Shown: positions 9,513-18,561 of the stretch, piece by piece
How positions within the stretch are numbered: the first letter of the stretch is position 1
How the letters are laid out: each line of letters opens with the position of its first letter
NCBI GenBank assembly: GCA_027486555.1
Contig: JAIXOX010000073.1
Location: 1 to 43,498 of the forward strand
DNA: 43,498 bases
Direction of reading: 5' to 3'
Origin: Comamonadaceae bacterium
GTDB taxonomy: Bacteria > Pseudomonadota > Gammaproteobacteria > Burkholderiales > Burkholderiaceae_C
The notes under the pieces: model-generated
Seen by the model: only the letters and a program-made list of their open reading frames with translations
Told to the model about the DNA's origin: nothing
Database searches by the model: none
Made by a program: the position numbers and the translations under genes

Positions 9513-10946
9513 ATGCCTCGTCGCGCCACCAAGATTGTTGCCACCTTAGGCCCTGCCTCCAGCGATCCCGCACTGCTTGAGGCCATGATCCGCGCTGGGG
9601 TGAACGTGGTTCGGCTCAACTTCAGCCACGGCAAGGCACAAGACCATGTGGACCGTGCCCGTTTGGTGCGTGAGGCCTCGCAACGGGCGGGCCGAGAAGT
9701 GGCCATCATGGCCGATTTGCAAGGTCCCAAAATTCGCGTGGGCAAGTTTGCCGAAGGCAAAGTCATGCTGACGCCGGGCGAGCCCTTTGTGTTGGACGCC
9801 TCGCGCACCGAGCCCGGTGACCTGCAAGGTGTGGGACTCGATTACAAAGAGCTGCCCCGCGACGTGAAGGCTGGCGACGTGTTGTTGCTCAATGACGGCC
9901 TGATTGTGCTCACCGTTAACGCCGTCAAGGGCGAGCAGGTGCACACCACCGTCAAGTTGGGCGGCGAGCTGTCCAACAACAAGGGCATCAACAAGCAAGG
10001 CGGTGGCCTGACGGCCCCGGCTCTGACCGCCAAGGACATGGATGACATCAAAACCGCCATGAGTCTGCGCGCCGATTATGTGGCGGTGAGCTTTCCCAAA
10101 AACGCCACCGACATGGAAATGGCCCGGCAGCTGTGCAACGTGGCCGGTGCTGAATACGGCCACAAACCGGGCTTGATTGCCAAGATTGAGCGCGCCGAAG
10201 CCATTCCCCACCTTGAAGCCATTCTCAAAGCCAGCGACGGCATCATGGTTGCCCGTGGCGACTTGGCCGTGGAAGTGGGCAACGCTGCCGTGCCCGCCCT
10301 GCAAAAACGGATGATCAAGCTGGCCAAAATCCACGACAAAGTCGCCATCACCGCCACCCAGATGATGGAAAGTATGATCACCAACCCGGTGCCCACCCGC
10401 GCCGAGGTTTCGGACGTGGCCAACGCCGTGCTCGATGGCACCGACGCCGTGATGCTGAGCGCTGAAACCGCTGCGGGCAAATACCCGCTGGAGACGGTGG
10501 AAGAAATGGCCAAGATTTGCGAGGCCGCCGAAAGCGCCGAAGACGTGCAGCTTGATGCCGATTTCCGGGGTCAAACTTTCAGCCGCATCGACCAGTCGAT
10601 CGCCATGGGGGCGCTGTTCACCGCACACCACTTGGGGGCCAAAGCCATTGTGGCCATGACCGAGTCGGGCTCGACCGCCTTGTGGATGAGCCGCCACCGG
10701 GTTCACATTCCGATTTATGCCTTGACCACCAAGCTGACTTCGCAGCGCAAGATGGCGCTTTACCGCAACGTGCGCCCCTTGCTGATGGACACCAGTGCAG
10801 ACCGTGACACCGCTTTGGCCGAGGCTGAGACGCATCTGAAAAATCGCGGCATTGTCAGCACGGGCGATGTCTATGCCATCACTTGCGGCGAGCCCATGGG
10901 CTCACCGGGGGGCACCAACATGCTGAAAATCTGCAAAGTGGCCTGA
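9513..10946 (+). CDS. pyk: Pyruvate kinase
   Basis: Converts phosphoenolpyruvate and ADP to pyruvate and ATP, the last step of glycolysis. The 477-residue protein starts MPRRATKIVATLGPAS and has the NFSHG substrate-binding motif, the B-domain, the active-site motif IMVARGDLAVEVG, TATQMMESMI, and GTDAVMLSAETAAGKYP. The start at 9513 has GGAGA seven bases upstream. A weak promoter (TTGTAA at 9462, 17 bases, TTGAAT at 9485) can be read just before it. Length matches the family. It is transcribed divergently from the desaturase, so it probably has its own promoter. Confidence 0.98.
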   Translation: MPRRATKIVATLGPASSDPALLEAMIRAGVNVVRLNFSHGKAQDHVDRARLVREASQRAGREVAIMADLQGPKIRVGKFAEGKVMLTPGEPFVLDASRTEPGDLQGVGLDYKELPRDVKAGDVLLLNDGLIVLTVNAVKGEQVHTTVKLGGELSNNKGINKQGGGLTAPALTAKDMDDIKTAMSLRADYVAVSFPKNATDMEMARQLCNVAGAEYGHKPGLIAKIERAEAIPHLEAILKASDGIMVARGDLAVEVGNAAVPALQKRMIKLAKIHDKVAITATQMMESMITNPVPTRAEVSDVANAVLDGTDAVMLSAETAAGKYPLETVEEMAKICEAAESAEDVQLDADFRGQTFSRIDQSIAMGALFTAHHLGAKAIVAMTESGSTALWMSRHRVHIPIYALTTKLTSQRKMALYRNVRPLLMDTSADRDTALAEAETHLKNRGIVSTGDVYAITCGEPMGSPGGTNMLKICKVA

Positions 10947-10968
10947 GCGCGACCAGTTGCTTTTATGT

Positions 10969-10996
10969 AACTCGGAGCCCCATGGAGCGCCGAGTT
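10969..10996. terminator. Possible hairpin between convergent pyk and TPR gene
   Basis: AACTCGG at 10969-10975 pairs with CCGAGTT at 10990-10996, with CCATGG at the loop centre. It lies in the 133-base gap between two convergent genes. There is no T tract, so this is a weak call; it may be only a secondary structure that stops RNA decay. Confidence 0.35.
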
Positions 10997-11079
10997 GTGG
11001 CAGCTGGCGTGAAACCGGACGCGCCGCAACGTTGGCAGCGCCATCCCCAAAAAGTGTCAATTCACGGTCAAAGGTGAAG

Positions 11080-12015
11080 TCATTGGGGCATACCGAGTTT
11101 GGAGGCCAATGCAGCCCGCAGGTCTTTTGCGCAGGGCAGGGACCCCAGGCTTTCGGCTTTCGCCAAGACCTCTTCGGCCGCTGGCAATTGCCCGCTTTCC
11201 ATCAACAAATTCGCCAGATTCAAGTGAGCACCGGCGCTGTGTGGAAACAATTGCACGCACCGCCTTGCTATGGCCAACGCTTCTGACTCAAAGCGGTGTT
11301 GATGGTTCAGCACAGCCAAGCGCGTCATGGTGTTTTCTTGTGACGCCATGGCCGCTGCCGATGTGAACAATTGCAGGGCGCGTTCTTGTTGGTCTAAAAG
11401 CATCAAGGCACAGGCCCAATCCATTTGCACTTCGGCCACATGGTTGCGCGCAGCGGGTTTGTTCACATCCGTGAGCCACAGCAAGGCATCCGAAAAACTC
11501 ACGGTGGCCTCTTGGGCGTGTCCCGTCGCCAGCAGGTACTGGCCCATGCGCCAATGCACTTGGCGCTGTGTGGGTACGTCCACGCCTTGGGCCGCCAGGA
11601 TGGCCTGGGCATAGGCGCGTTCGGCCAGGGCCTGCTGACCCTTGACGAGCGCTACCCGCGCCAGCGCCAAATGCGCCTCAAACCGTTGGTGGGATATGGC
11701 CAGCGCCTGTTCGTAGGCGGTGCTGGCTTGTGCGAAGGCGCCTTGCTCAAAGTGCAAATGCCCGCTTTCCAGCCAAGCGTTGTAATCAGTCGGGGCCTCC
11801 TGAAGAACTTGTGCAAACGCCTCGTGTGCCGCATCCCATTGACCGAGTTGCACCAAACTGCGTGCTTTCAACATCCAGCCCGCGGTCGGGTTGTCGTGGT
11901 GTTCCAAAAATTGTGTGGCCATGGCCAGTGACTGCGCCCAGTCACCGTTTTTGAATGCGGCATGACCCTCTTCCAAACCCGATGTGGTGTTCGTTTCGTT
12001 GGATGAATCGTTCAT
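11080..12015 (-). CDS. Tetratricopeptide repeat protein
   Basis: A 311-residue soluble protein made almost wholly of TPR-type helix pairs, for example the repeats beginning GHAAFKNGDWAQSLAMA, AWLESGHLHFEQGAFAQAS, AHLALARVALVKGQQAL and AHLNLANLLMESGQLPA. No signal peptide or membrane segment is visible, and no C-terminal enzyme domain follows, although OGT-like (SPINDLY-type) glycosyltransferases often carry such repeats at their N-terminus. It is divergent from a methyltransferase across an AT-rich 131-base spacer. TPR proteins serve as protein-binding scaffolds; I cannot name the partner. Start ATG 12015 has no clear ribosome binding site. Confidence 0.85.
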   Translation of the reverse strand: MNDSSNETNTTSGLEEGHAAFKNGDWAQSLAMATQFLEHHDNPTAGWMLKARSLVQLGQWDAAHEAFAQVLQEAPTDYNAWLESGHLHFEQGAFAQASTAYEQALAISHQRFEAHLALARVALVKGQQALAERAYAQAILAAQGVDVPTQRQVHWRMGQYLLATGHAQEATVSFSDALLWLTDVNKPAARNHVAEVQMDWACALMLLDQQERALQLFTSAAAMASQENTMTRLAVLNHQHRFESEALAIARRCVQLFPHSAGAHLNLANLLMESGQLPAAEEVLAKAESLGSLPCAKDLRAALASKLGMPQ

Positions 12016-12146
12016 TAATGACCCAAATTTATCTTTGTAGCTAATTTACAGCTAAATCTGTCTGTAGTTTGTGTATTGTTTTGTACATATAGTTTTATTT
12101 ATCATTAAAAAGTACATTAATTGAATTTTTCTCACGTTTATCCACC
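12016..12146. promoter_or_regulatory. AT-rich divergent promoter region
   Basis: This spacer is strikingly AT-rich compared with its GC-rich surroundings and separates the divergent TPR and methyltransferase genes. It holds an inverted repeat TAGCT-N7-AGCTA at 12038-12054 and a plausible + strand promoter, TTGTTT at 12076 and TATCAT at 12100 with an 18-base gap. The composition suits a divergent promoter, and also a site for a xenogeneic silencer such as H-NS/MvaT-like proteins. Both are inference. Confidence 0.5.
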
Positions 12147-12746
12147 ATGAAAAAACTCTTGCACGTCGGCCCAGGTCATGCCCGCCTCGAACACACCACC
12201 CCGGGCTTTAACAACGGTCACTGGCAAGAATGGCGTCTGGACATCGACCCCTCGGTGCAGCCCGACATCATCGGCACCATGACCGACATGTCTCAAGTCC
12301 AGGACCGGTCGGTCGACGCCATTTTTTCGAGCCACAACATCGAACACCTTTACCCGCACGAAGTGCCTGCGGCGCTGGCCGAATTTGTGCGCGTGCTGGC
12401 CGATGACGGTTTTTGCGTCATCACCTGTCCAGACCTGAAGTCGGTGTGCGCGCTGGTGGCCGAGGACAAATTGACCGAGACGGCTTACGAGTCACCGGCC
12501 GGCCCCATTGCCCCCATCGACATCCTGTACGGCCACAGAAACTACATGGGGGCAGGCAATTTGTTCATGGCCCACCGCTGTGGCTTCACCGAAAAAGTGT
12601 TGCGCGGCACGCTCAATGCCTGCGGCTTTCCCTGGGTTGCCACGCTGGCCCGGCCGGGTGCCTTTGACCTTTGGGCTGTGGCCTGTAAAAGTGTCAAGAC
12701 CGATGACGAACTCAAAACCTTGGCACGCGAACACTTTCGGGTTTGA
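12147..12746 (+). CDS. Class I SAM-dependent methyltransferase
   Basis: A 199-residue protein with a short class I methyltransferase fold. LLHVGPGHARL near the N-terminus stands in the glycine-rich SAM motif position, RLDIDPSVQPDIIG provides the acidic motif II, and SVDAIFSSHNIEHLYPHEVPAAL fits the Methyltransf_11 pattern, followed by FVRVLADDGFCVITCPD. The substrate is unknown. It is divergent from a TPR protein. Such pairs are sometimes found with surface-glycan or protein-modification genes, but none is nearby. Start ATG 12147 has no good ribosome binding site. Confidence 0.85.
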   Translation: MKKLLHVGPGHARLEHTTPGFNNGHWQEWRLDIDPSVQPDIIGTMTDMSQVQDRSVDAIFSSHNIEHLYPHEVPAALAEFVRVLADDGFCVITCPDLKSVCALVAEDKLTETAYESPAGPIAPIDILYGHRNYMGAGNLFMAHRCGFTEKVLRGTLNACGFPWVATLARPGAFDLWAVACKSVKTDDELKTLAREHFRV

Positions 12747-12873
12747 ACCGGCAGCGCTTTGAAAGCACCCCGTGCCACTCAGGCCCATGGTGTGGCGGCG
12801 TAAAATTATGGAAGTTACAAGCCGGGTGCAGGTCGGCTTGTGTGAATTTTCAACTTCCCCGGGACACACCAAC

Positions 12874-13938
12874 ATGGCACTCGTTTCAATGCGCGAGCTG
12901 CTGGACCACGCCGCCGCCAACGGTTACGGCATTCCAGCTTTCAACGTCAACAACTTGGAGCAGGTCCAGGCCGTCATGACCGCTGCCGACGAAGTCGGTG
13001 CGCCGGTCATCTTGCAAGCCAGTGCCGGGGCGCGCAAATACGCCGGTGAGCCTTTCATCAAGCACCTGATTTTGGCCGCCACCGAGCAATGGCCCCATAT
13101 TCCATTGGTCATGCACCAGGACCATGGCCAAAGCCCCGCCATCTGCCAAGGCGCCATCGACCTGGGCTTTTCGTCGGTCATGATGGATGGCTCCTTGCTC
13201 GAAGACGGCAAGACCCCGGCCGACTTTGCATACAACGTGGACGTGACCCGCCGCGTGGTGGACATGGCCCACAAGATGGGCGTGTCGGTTGAGGGCGAAC
13301 TCGGTTGCCTGGGCAATCTGGAGACGGGCGAAGCCGGTGAAGAAGACGGTATTGGTGCGGTGGGCAAGCTGGACCACAGCCAGATGCTGACCGACCCCGA
13401 AGAAGCCGCGCAGTTCGTCAAAGCCACTGGCTTGGACGCGCTGGCCATTGCGATTGGCACCAGCCACGGTGCTTACAAGTTCAGCCGCAAGCCTACGGGT
13501 GACATTTTGGCCATCAGCCGCGTGAAAGAAATCCACGCCCGCATTCCCAACACCCATTTGGTCATGCACGGTTCGTCCAGCGTGCCGCAAGACCTGTTGG
13601 CCCTGATCAACCAGTACGGCGGCCAGATGAAGGAAACTTACGGCGTGCCGGTCGAGGAAATCCAGGAAGCCATCAAGTTCGGCGTGCGCAAGATCAACAT
13701 CGACACCGACATTCGCTTGGCCATGACCGCTGCCGTGCGCAAGTTTTTGTTTGAAAATCCAGACAAGTTTGATGCCCGCGAATGGCTCAAACCCGCCCGC
13801 GAAGCGGCCAAGCAAATTTGCAAACAGCGCTACCTGGAGTTCAACTGTGAAGGCCAGGCAGCCAAGATCAAGGGGGATACCTTGCAGGTCGTGGCGGCAC
13901 GTTATGCCCGGGGTGAACTGGCCCAAGTGGTGAACTGA
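12874..13938 (+). CDS. fba: Class II fructose-bisphosphate aldolase
   Basis: Cleaves fructose 1,6-bisphosphate to dihydroxyacetone phosphate and glyceraldehyde 3-phosphate with a zinc ion. The 354-residue protein matches the class II Calvin-cycle (CbbA) subtype in length and motifs: [31 protein letters not shown] start, VMHQDHGQ with zinc-binding His, [13 protein letters not shown], the GTSHGAYKF segment, and [13 protein letters not shown]. Start 12874 is fixed by the conserved N-terminus, with GGGA about nine bases upstream. A TAAAAT at 12801 could be its -10 box. A strong terminator follows at 13961. No other Calvin-cycle gene is present, so the role is probably glycolysis/gluconeogenesis. 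Confidence 0.97.
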   Translation: MALVSMRELLDHAAANGYGIPAFNVNNLEQVQAVMTAADEVGAPVILQASAGARKYAGEPFIKHLILAATEQWPHIPLVMHQDHGQSPAICQGAIDLGFSSVMMDGSLLEDGKTPADFAYNVDVTRRVVDMAHKMGVSVEGELGCLGNLETGEAGEEDGIGAVGKLDHSQMLTDPEEAAQFVKATGLDALAIAIGTSHGAYKFSRKPTGDILAISRVKEIHARIPNTHLVMHGSSSVPQDLLALINQYGGQMKETYGVPVEEIQEAIKFGVRKINIDTDIRLAMTAAVRKFLFENPDKFDAREWLKPAREAAKQICKQRYLEFNCEGQAAKIKGDTLQVVAARYARGELAQVVN

Positions 13939-13960
13939 GCCTGCGATAATCAGACCGAAT

Positions 13961-13990
13961 GGCCCGTTGTGTGTTCAACGGGCCTTTTTT
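13961..13990 (+). terminator. Rho-independent terminator of fba
   Basis: GGCCCGTTG at 13961-13969 and CAACGGGCC at 13976-13984 form a perfect 9-base stem with a 6-base loop, followed directly by six T and a further T run. It separates fba from purC, which starts 31 bases later. Confidence 0.92.
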
Positions 13991-14014
13991 CTTTTTTGTT
14001 GGACTGTTTTTGCC

Positions 14015-14923
14015 ATGACTTCTGCCCTCCACACCTCAGCACTTACGTCCCTGCCTTTGCTGGCCCGTGGCAAGGTGCGCGACAACTACGCGGTGGGGGA
14101 CGACCGCATCCTCATGGTGGCGTCTGACCGCATCAGCGCGTTTGACGTGATCATGGGTGAGCCGATTCCGGGCAAGGGTGTGCTGCTCACACAAATGGCG
14201 CTTTTTTGGTTTGACCAGCTGGGCCCCAAAGGCCTGAACATCTGCCCGATCCACCTGACGGGCGAAGCGCCCGAAAGTGTGGTGAGCGCTGACGAAGTGC
14301 CGCAGGTTGTGGGCCGTTCCATGCTGGTCAAGCGCTTGAAACCCATCCCGGTTGAAGCGGTGGTGCGCGGTTATCTGGCCGGTAGCGGCTGGAAAGAGTA
14401 TCAAGACAGCCAAGCCGTGTGCGGTGTGAAGCTGCCCGTAGGGCTGAAGAATGCCAGCCGTTTGCCCGAGCCCATCTACACGCCCGCAGCCAAGGCGGCG
14501 GTGGGCGAGCACGACGAAAACATCACGTTTGAGCAGACTGTGGCCATGGTCGGTGCCGATCTGGCTGGTCGCATCAAAGACATCAGCATTGCCCTGTACA
14601 AGGCGGCGCGCGACATTGCCGCGACCAAGGGCATCATCATTGCCGACACCAAGTTCGAGTTTGGCTTGGACGCCGACGGTACCCTGGTGCTGATGGACGA
14701 GGTGCTGACGCCCGATTCATCGCGCTACTGGCCGGCTGACAGCTATGCGGAAGGCGCCAACCCGCCCAGCTACGACAAACAGTTTTTGCGCGACTGGCTG
14801 GAAACCGCCCAGATCAACGGCAAGCCTTGGGACAAGACCCCGCCTGCACCACGTCTGCCGCGTGAAGTGATCGAGAAAACAGCGGCCAAGTACGAAGAAG
14901 CCATGACCAAGCTGATGGCCTGA
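14015..14923 (+). CDS. purC: Phosphoribosylaminoimidazole-succinocarboxamide synthase
   Basis: Joins aspartate to CAIR to give SAICAR with ATP use, the eighth step of purine synthesis. The 302-residue protein has [13 protein letters not shown], the [19 protein letters not shown] motif, [21 protein letters not shown] and [15 protein letters not shown], all typical of SAICAR synthetase; length fits the proteobacterial long form. Start ATG 14015 was chosen by family N-terminus ([16 protein letters not shown]). It follows the fba terminator, so it needs a promoter in the short gap or readthrough. purE and purK lie 2 kb downstream beyond two inserted genes. Confidence 0.97.
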   Translation: MTSALHTSALTSLPLLARGKVRDNYAVGDDRILMVASDRISAFDVIMGEPIPGKGVLLTQMALFWFDQLGPKGLNICPIHLTGEAPESVVSADEVPQVVGRSMLVKRLKPIPVEAVVRGYLAGSGWKEYQDSQAVCGVKLPVGLKNASRLPEPIYTPAAKAAVGEHDENITFEQTVAMVGADLAGRIKDISIALYKAARDIAATKGIIIADTKFEFGLDADGTLVLMDEVLTPDSSRYWPADSYAEGANPPSYDKQFLRDWLETAQINGKPWDKTPPAPRLPREVIEKTAAKYEEAMTKLMA

Positions 14924-15059
14924 GCCGTGGTGCTGCCAGAGCTGATCGGCAGCCGAACGGGGCGATGCACACATCAATGCACCTTGAAGTCGTTTGAAAC
15001 GCGCCAAGCACCAGCTGATCAATCACCGCCAATGCATGAGAAAAAAAGGAGACCCCAGG

Positions 15060-15581
15060 ATGAGTTTTTTGCGATCCGCTTCAGCACTGATGGTGCAGTA
15101 CGCCCACTACCACCGCGACCGGCGCAACATCGCCACCCACTTGCTGGGGGTGCCTCTGATCTTCATGGCCATTGGCATGATGCTGACCCAGCCGACCTGG
15201 GTGTGGGGCGGTTGGATGCTGAGCGCAGCTTGGTGCATGTGGGGGCTGACGAGCCTGTGGTATTTGACTCGGGGCGTCGTGCTGCTGGGCGTGGCCACCA
15301 CCTTGGTCAATGGCCTGCTCATCGCATGCGCCCATGGTTTGGTGCCCTTGGCCGCAGCTGCTGGGCTGCTGGCCTGGCAGGCAGGTCTGGCCTTGTTTGT
15401 GGTCGGCTGGATCATCCAGTTTGTTGGCCATTACTTTGAGGGCAAAAAACCCGCTTTTGCCGACGACATCGTGGGTTTGCTGGTTGGCCCCATGTTTGTG
15501 GTGGGCGAGGTGCTCATGGCCCTGGGCTTGCTGACGTCACTGCGCATGGCCATCGAACGCCAGGCGGGGCCTGCGCACTGA
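15060..15581 (+). CDS. DUF962/Mpo1-like membrane protein
   Basis: A 173-residue protein of the DUF962 (Mpo1/YGL010w-like) family. The diagnostic N-terminal motif is visible: QYAHYHRDRRNIATHLLGVPL with His16, His18, Asn23 and His27, and a second motif QFVGHYFEGKKPAF. Four or so hydrophobic helices lie between them. Yeast Mpo1 is an iron-dependent dioxygenase that degrades 2-hydroxy fatty acids by alpha-oxidation; activity in this bacterium is only inferred. Start 15060 has the strong site AGGAGA eight bases upstream. It interrupts the purC-purE run together with two REP elements and cnoX. Confidence 0.87.
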   Translation: MSFLRSASALMVQYAHYHRDRRNIATHLLGVPLIFMAIGMMLTQPTWVWGGWMLSAAWCMWGLTSLWYLTRGVVLLGVATTLVNGLLIACAHGLVPLAAAAGLLAWQAGLALFVVGWIIQFVGHYFEGKKPAFADDIVGLLVGPMFVVGEVLMALGLLTSLRMAIERQAGPAH

Positions 15582-15620
15582 CGGCGTTGCCCCGTGAGGG
15601 CAGCGACCGTTTGTGCATTT

Positions 15621-15783
15621 TGTGCGAGCCCCGCCTTCGGGGCGATGGGTGGTGGTCTGCAAGGGTGATCGCGACGAGGGCGTCGCTCCTACGGGGGGCG
15701 TGCTTGGCCTTTGTGGGAGCCCCGCCCTCGGGGCGATGGGGGGTGGTCTGCAAGGGTGATCGCGACGAGGGCGTCGCTCCTAC
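15621..15783. repeat. Tandem pair of family-1 REP/BIME elements, inverted
   Basis: Two copies (15621-15693 and 15712-15783) of the element seen at 9-81, in the opposite orientation. Each starts with a TGTG(C/G)GAGCCCCGCC head and hairpin and ends CGCGACGAGGGCGTCGCTCCTAC. The spacer is 18 bases and resembles the reverse complement of the 19-base spacer at 82-100, so the repeating unit is about 91-92 bases, spacer included. They fill the gap between the convergent DUF962 and cnoX genes and may serve as a two-way transcript end. Confidence 0.85.
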
Positions 15784-15830
15784 GGGGGATTGACTGCCAT
15801 TTGTGGGGCCTGCACCGAGGTCGACAGGGC

Positions 15831-16784
15831 TCAGTTCAGCGCCATGCTCAGCTTGCGCCGGTAGCTGGAGATCATGGCCTGCAATGGGTCTTCTTGCATG
15901 GCGGCTTTGCCCATCAACTCGATGCCACCAGCCGACTTGCCGGTGGCGGCTTGTGCTTTGGATTTGGGGGGGGTCATCAACTCCAGCAGTGCAACAAAGG
16001 TTTTGCGTGGGGCTTCGTCGTCCCACTTCTTGTCGCGCATGATGATTTCCAGCAATTCGTCCATGGCCGCTTCCCATTGGCCGATCGCGATCAGCAGACG
16101 GCTTTTGGCAAAACGGGCTTCAAAGTCACGCTTGTTCTGGGCGATCAAGGCGTCAAACTGGTCCAAGTCCCACTGACCACGCGGATCGTTGGTCACAAAC
16201 TCCAGCGCCTTGAGCCACTGGGTTTGCGCCTCAAAGCGCAAGGGCACCGGGATGCGGGCCATGGCGGGGGCCAGCAAGGCGGCGGCTTCGGGCAGTTCGC
16301 CCTCGCCGATCAGCAGTTTGACCAGGTCAAAACGCGCATCGTCGTTGCCAGGGTCGGTGGCCAAGGCTTGCTCCAGGCTGGCGCGGGCGCTGTCTGCGTC
16401 ACCCGCTTGCAGATGCTCTTGGGCTTCTTGGGCGGCGGCTTGGGCTTGCAGTTCACCCTCGGCGGGCAAGTGTTTGTCCAAAAACTGTTTGACCTGACCC
16501 TCGGGCAAAGCGCCCATGAAACCATCGACCGGCTGGCCGTTCATCACCAGCACGCAGGTCGGAATGCTCTTGATGCCAAAGGCCTGGGCCAGTTGCTGTT
16601 CCTGGTCAGAGTTGATTTTGACCAGTTTGAAGCGGCCCTCGTAGGCCACTTCAACTTTTTCAAGGACGGGACCCAGCGACTTGCAGGGGCTGCACCATGG
16701 GGCCCAAAAGTCCACCAGCACGGGCGTGGTCATGGAGGCGGCGATCACCTCGGCTTCAAAGTTTTGTATCGTGACGTCCATCAT
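15831..16784 (-). CDS. cnoX: Thioredoxin-TPR co-chaperone CnoX (YbbN)
   Basis: CnoX/YbbN proteins are holdases that protect clients from oxidative aggregation and pass them to GroEL or DnaK in the cytoplasm. The 317-residue protein has a thioredoxin domain at residues 1-110 with active-site FWAPWCSPCKS (Cys31 and Cys34) and the cis-Pro motif SIPTCV, then TPR-like helices to the C-terminus (for example LQAGDADSARASLEQALATDPGNDDARFD). The E. coli protein lacks the CxxC pair, whereas some homologues such as that of Caulobacter keep it; this one keeps it, so redox activity is likely. Start MMDVTIQNF at 16784; the second ATG at 16781 is equally possible. It is divergent from purE. Confidence 0.92.
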   Translation of the reverse strand: MMDVTIQNFEAEVIAASMTTPVLVDFWAPWCSPCKSLGPVLEKVEVAYEGRFKLVKINSDQEQQLAQAFGIKSIPTCVLVMNGQPVDGFMGALPEGQVKQFLDKHLPAEGELQAQAAAQEAQEHLQAGDADSARASLEQALATDPGNDDARFDLVKLLIGEGELPEAAALLAPAMARIPVPLRFEAQTQWLKALEFVTNDPRGQWDLDQFDALIAQNKRDFEARFAKSRLLIAIGQWEAAMDELLEIIMRDKKWDDEAPRKTFVALLELMTPPKSKAQAATGKSAGGIELMGKAAMQEDPLQAMISSYRRKLSMALN

Positions 16785-16865
16785 GGTGGGCAGTGTTCCG
16801 GGTTGTGTTTCAGCTTCGGATGAAGCGAAACCTTAAAATTCGAGATTGATCACAAAAAGCACCCA

Positions 16866-17366
16866 ATGACTCAAGCGCTCATCGGCGTCGTCATGGGTTC
16901 CAGCTCCGACTGGGACACCATGCAGCACGCAGTCCAGATTCTCCAACAGTTTGGCATCCCCCACGACGCCCGCGTGGTTTCGGCCCACAGAATGCCCGAC
17001 GATATGTTTGTCTATGCACAAACAGCGTCCGAGCGAGGCTTGCAGGCCATCATCGCGGGTGCTGGCGGTGCGGCCCACCTGCCGGGCATGATCGCGGCCA
17101 AGACCGTGGTGCCGGTGCTGGGCGTGCCGGTGCAGACCCAAGCCCTGTCGGGCGTGGATTCGCTGCACAGCATTGTGCAAATGCCCAAGGGTGTGCCGGT
17201 CGCCACCTTTGCCATTGGCGCAGCCGGTGCGGCCAATGCGGCTTTGTTTGCCGTGGCCATGTTGGCCAACAACGACCCGGCCCTGCGCCAAAAGCTCGAG
17301 GCTTTTCGCGCCGAGCAAACCGCCATGGCCCGTGCCATGACGCTTCCTCCAGGGGGGGCCGCATGA
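16866..17366 (+). CDS. purE: N5-carboxyaminoimidazole ribonucleotide mutase
   Basis: Converts N5-CAIR to CAIR in purine synthesis. The 166-residue protein has the class I PurE motifs [36 protein letters not shown] and [22 protein letters not shown]. The stop overlaps the purK start by ATGA, and PurK makes its substrate N5-CAIR, so the two act in sequence. A TAAAAT hexamer at 16834 upstream may be its -10 box. Length is normal for the bacterial class I enzyme. Confidence 0.97.
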   Translation: MTQALIGVVMGSSSDWDTMQHAVQILQQFGIPHDARVVSAHRMPDDMFVYAQTASERGLQAIIAGAGGAAHLPGMIAAKTVVPVLGVPVQTQALSGVDSLHSIVQMPKGVPVATFAIGAAGAANAALFAVAMLANNDPALRQKLEAFRAEQTAMARAMTLPPGGAA

Positions 17367-18553
17367 GCCGCGCCATTTTGCCGGGCTCCATGGTCAATGG
17401 CCAGATGGCCACTTTGGGCGTGATGGGGGGTGGTCAGTTGGGCCGCATGTTCGTGCACGCAGCGCAGGCCATGGGCTACTTCACCGCGGTGCTGGACCCT
17501 GACGCCGCCAGTCCCGCCGGGCGGCTGAGCCATCACCACATTCAGACCGATTATTTGGACGAGCAGGGCTTGGCGCAGCTCATGCAGCGCTGCGCCGCCA
17601 TCACCACTGAATTTGAAAACGTGCCCGCACCGGCCTTGGTGACCTTGGGCGCACACCGCCCGGTGGCCCCGGCGTCCGAGTCTGTGGCGATTGCGCAAGA
17701 CCGCGCCGCCGAAAAAGCTCACTTTGTGCGCTGCGGTGTGCCGGTGGCCCCTCACGCCGTCATCGTTAACCCTGCGCAGCTGGCTGCCGTGGGCGAGGAT
17801 TTACTGCCCGGTATTTTGAAGACCACCCGCATGGGATACGACGGCAAAGGCCAGATCCGGGTCAAGACCCGTGAAGAGTTGGCTGCCGCTTGGGATGAGC
17901 TCAAAAACGTGCCCTGTGTGCTCGAAAAAATGCTGCCTCTGCAGGCCGAATGTTCGGTCATCGTGGCGCGTGGTGCCGATGGGCAGATGGTGAATTTTCC
18001 GGTGCAATCGAATTTGCACCGCGACGGCATTTTGGCCGTGACCAGCGTGTACGAAGGTGCAGTGCCTGCAGATTTGGCCGCACAGGTGGTGGCCGCTACC
18101 CGCGCCATTGCCGAGGGCCTTCACTACGTGGGCGTGCTGTGCGTGGAGTTTTTCATCCTGGAGGGCGGCCAGTGGGTTGTCAACGAGATGGCCCCCCGCC
18201 CCCACAACAGCGGCCACTACACGATGAACGCCTGTGACCAGTCTCAGTTTGAGCTGCAGGTGCGCACCTTGGCGGGCTTGCCGCTGACGCCACCGCGCCA
18301 ACATTCCCCGGCCATCATGCTCAACTTGTTGGGCGACTTGTGGCCCGAGCCCACCCCCACCGGCAAAGGCCTGACCAGCCCTGCCTGGAGCCAGGTGCTG
18401 GCGCTGCCTGGCACGCACTTGCATTTGTATGGCAAGTTGTCGGCCCGGCCTGGACGCAAGATGGGGCACCTCAACATCACGGGTGCCACAGCCGAGACGG
18501 TTCGGGCCACGGCATTGCAAGCGGCCGCGCTGCTGGGCATTGAAGCGTTTTAA
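17363..18553 (+). CDS. purK: N5-carboxyaminoimidazole ribonucleotide synthase
   Basis: An ATP-grasp enzyme that carboxylates AIR with bicarbonate to give N5-CAIR. The 396-residue protein has the N-terminal dinucleotide-like motif [12 protein letters not shown], the ATP-grasp core with [12 protein letters not shown] and [19 protein letters not shown], and [19 protein letters not shown], the PurK signature. It overlaps purE by four bases and is followed after eight bases by tsaC, so the three genes form one operon. The start at the ATGA overlap places about 16 residues before the conserved core, slightly longer than usual. Confidence 0.97.
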   Translation: MSRAILPGSMVNGQMATLGVMGGGQLGRMFVHAAQAMGYFTAVLDPDAASPAGRLSHHHIQTDYLDEQGLAQLMQRCAAITTEFENVPAPALVTLGAHRPVAPASESVAIAQDRAAEKAHFVRCGVPVAPHAVIVNPAQLAAVGEDLLPGILKTTRMGYDGKGQIRVKTREELAAAWDELKNVPCVLEKMLPLQAECSVIVARGADGQMVNFPVQSNLHRDGILAVTSVYEGAVPADLAAQVVAATRAIAEGLHYVGVLCVEFFILEGGQWVVNEMAPRPHNSGHYTMNACDQSQFELQVRTLAGLPLTPPRQHSPAIMLNLLGDLWPEPTPTGKGLTSPAWSQVLALPGTHLHLYGKLSARPGRKMGHLNITGATAETVRATALQAAALLGIEAF

Positions 18554-18561
18554 AGACCACC

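Noticed and set aside
9546..10835. 429-codon open frame on the - strand opposite pyk
   Set aside because: Shadow of a strongly conserved gene; composition is Gly/His-rich and without motif.
12874..13938. fba as evidence of a Calvin cycle
   Set aside because: The aldolase subtype is used in glycolysis in many heterotrophic Burkholderiales, and no RuBisCO or phosphoribulokinase gene is in the window.
15621..15783. Direct repeats that could suggest a short CRISPR array
   Set aside because: Only two units, repeats longer than 70 bases with internal palindromes and a similar spacer; this is a BIME layout and no cas gene is near.
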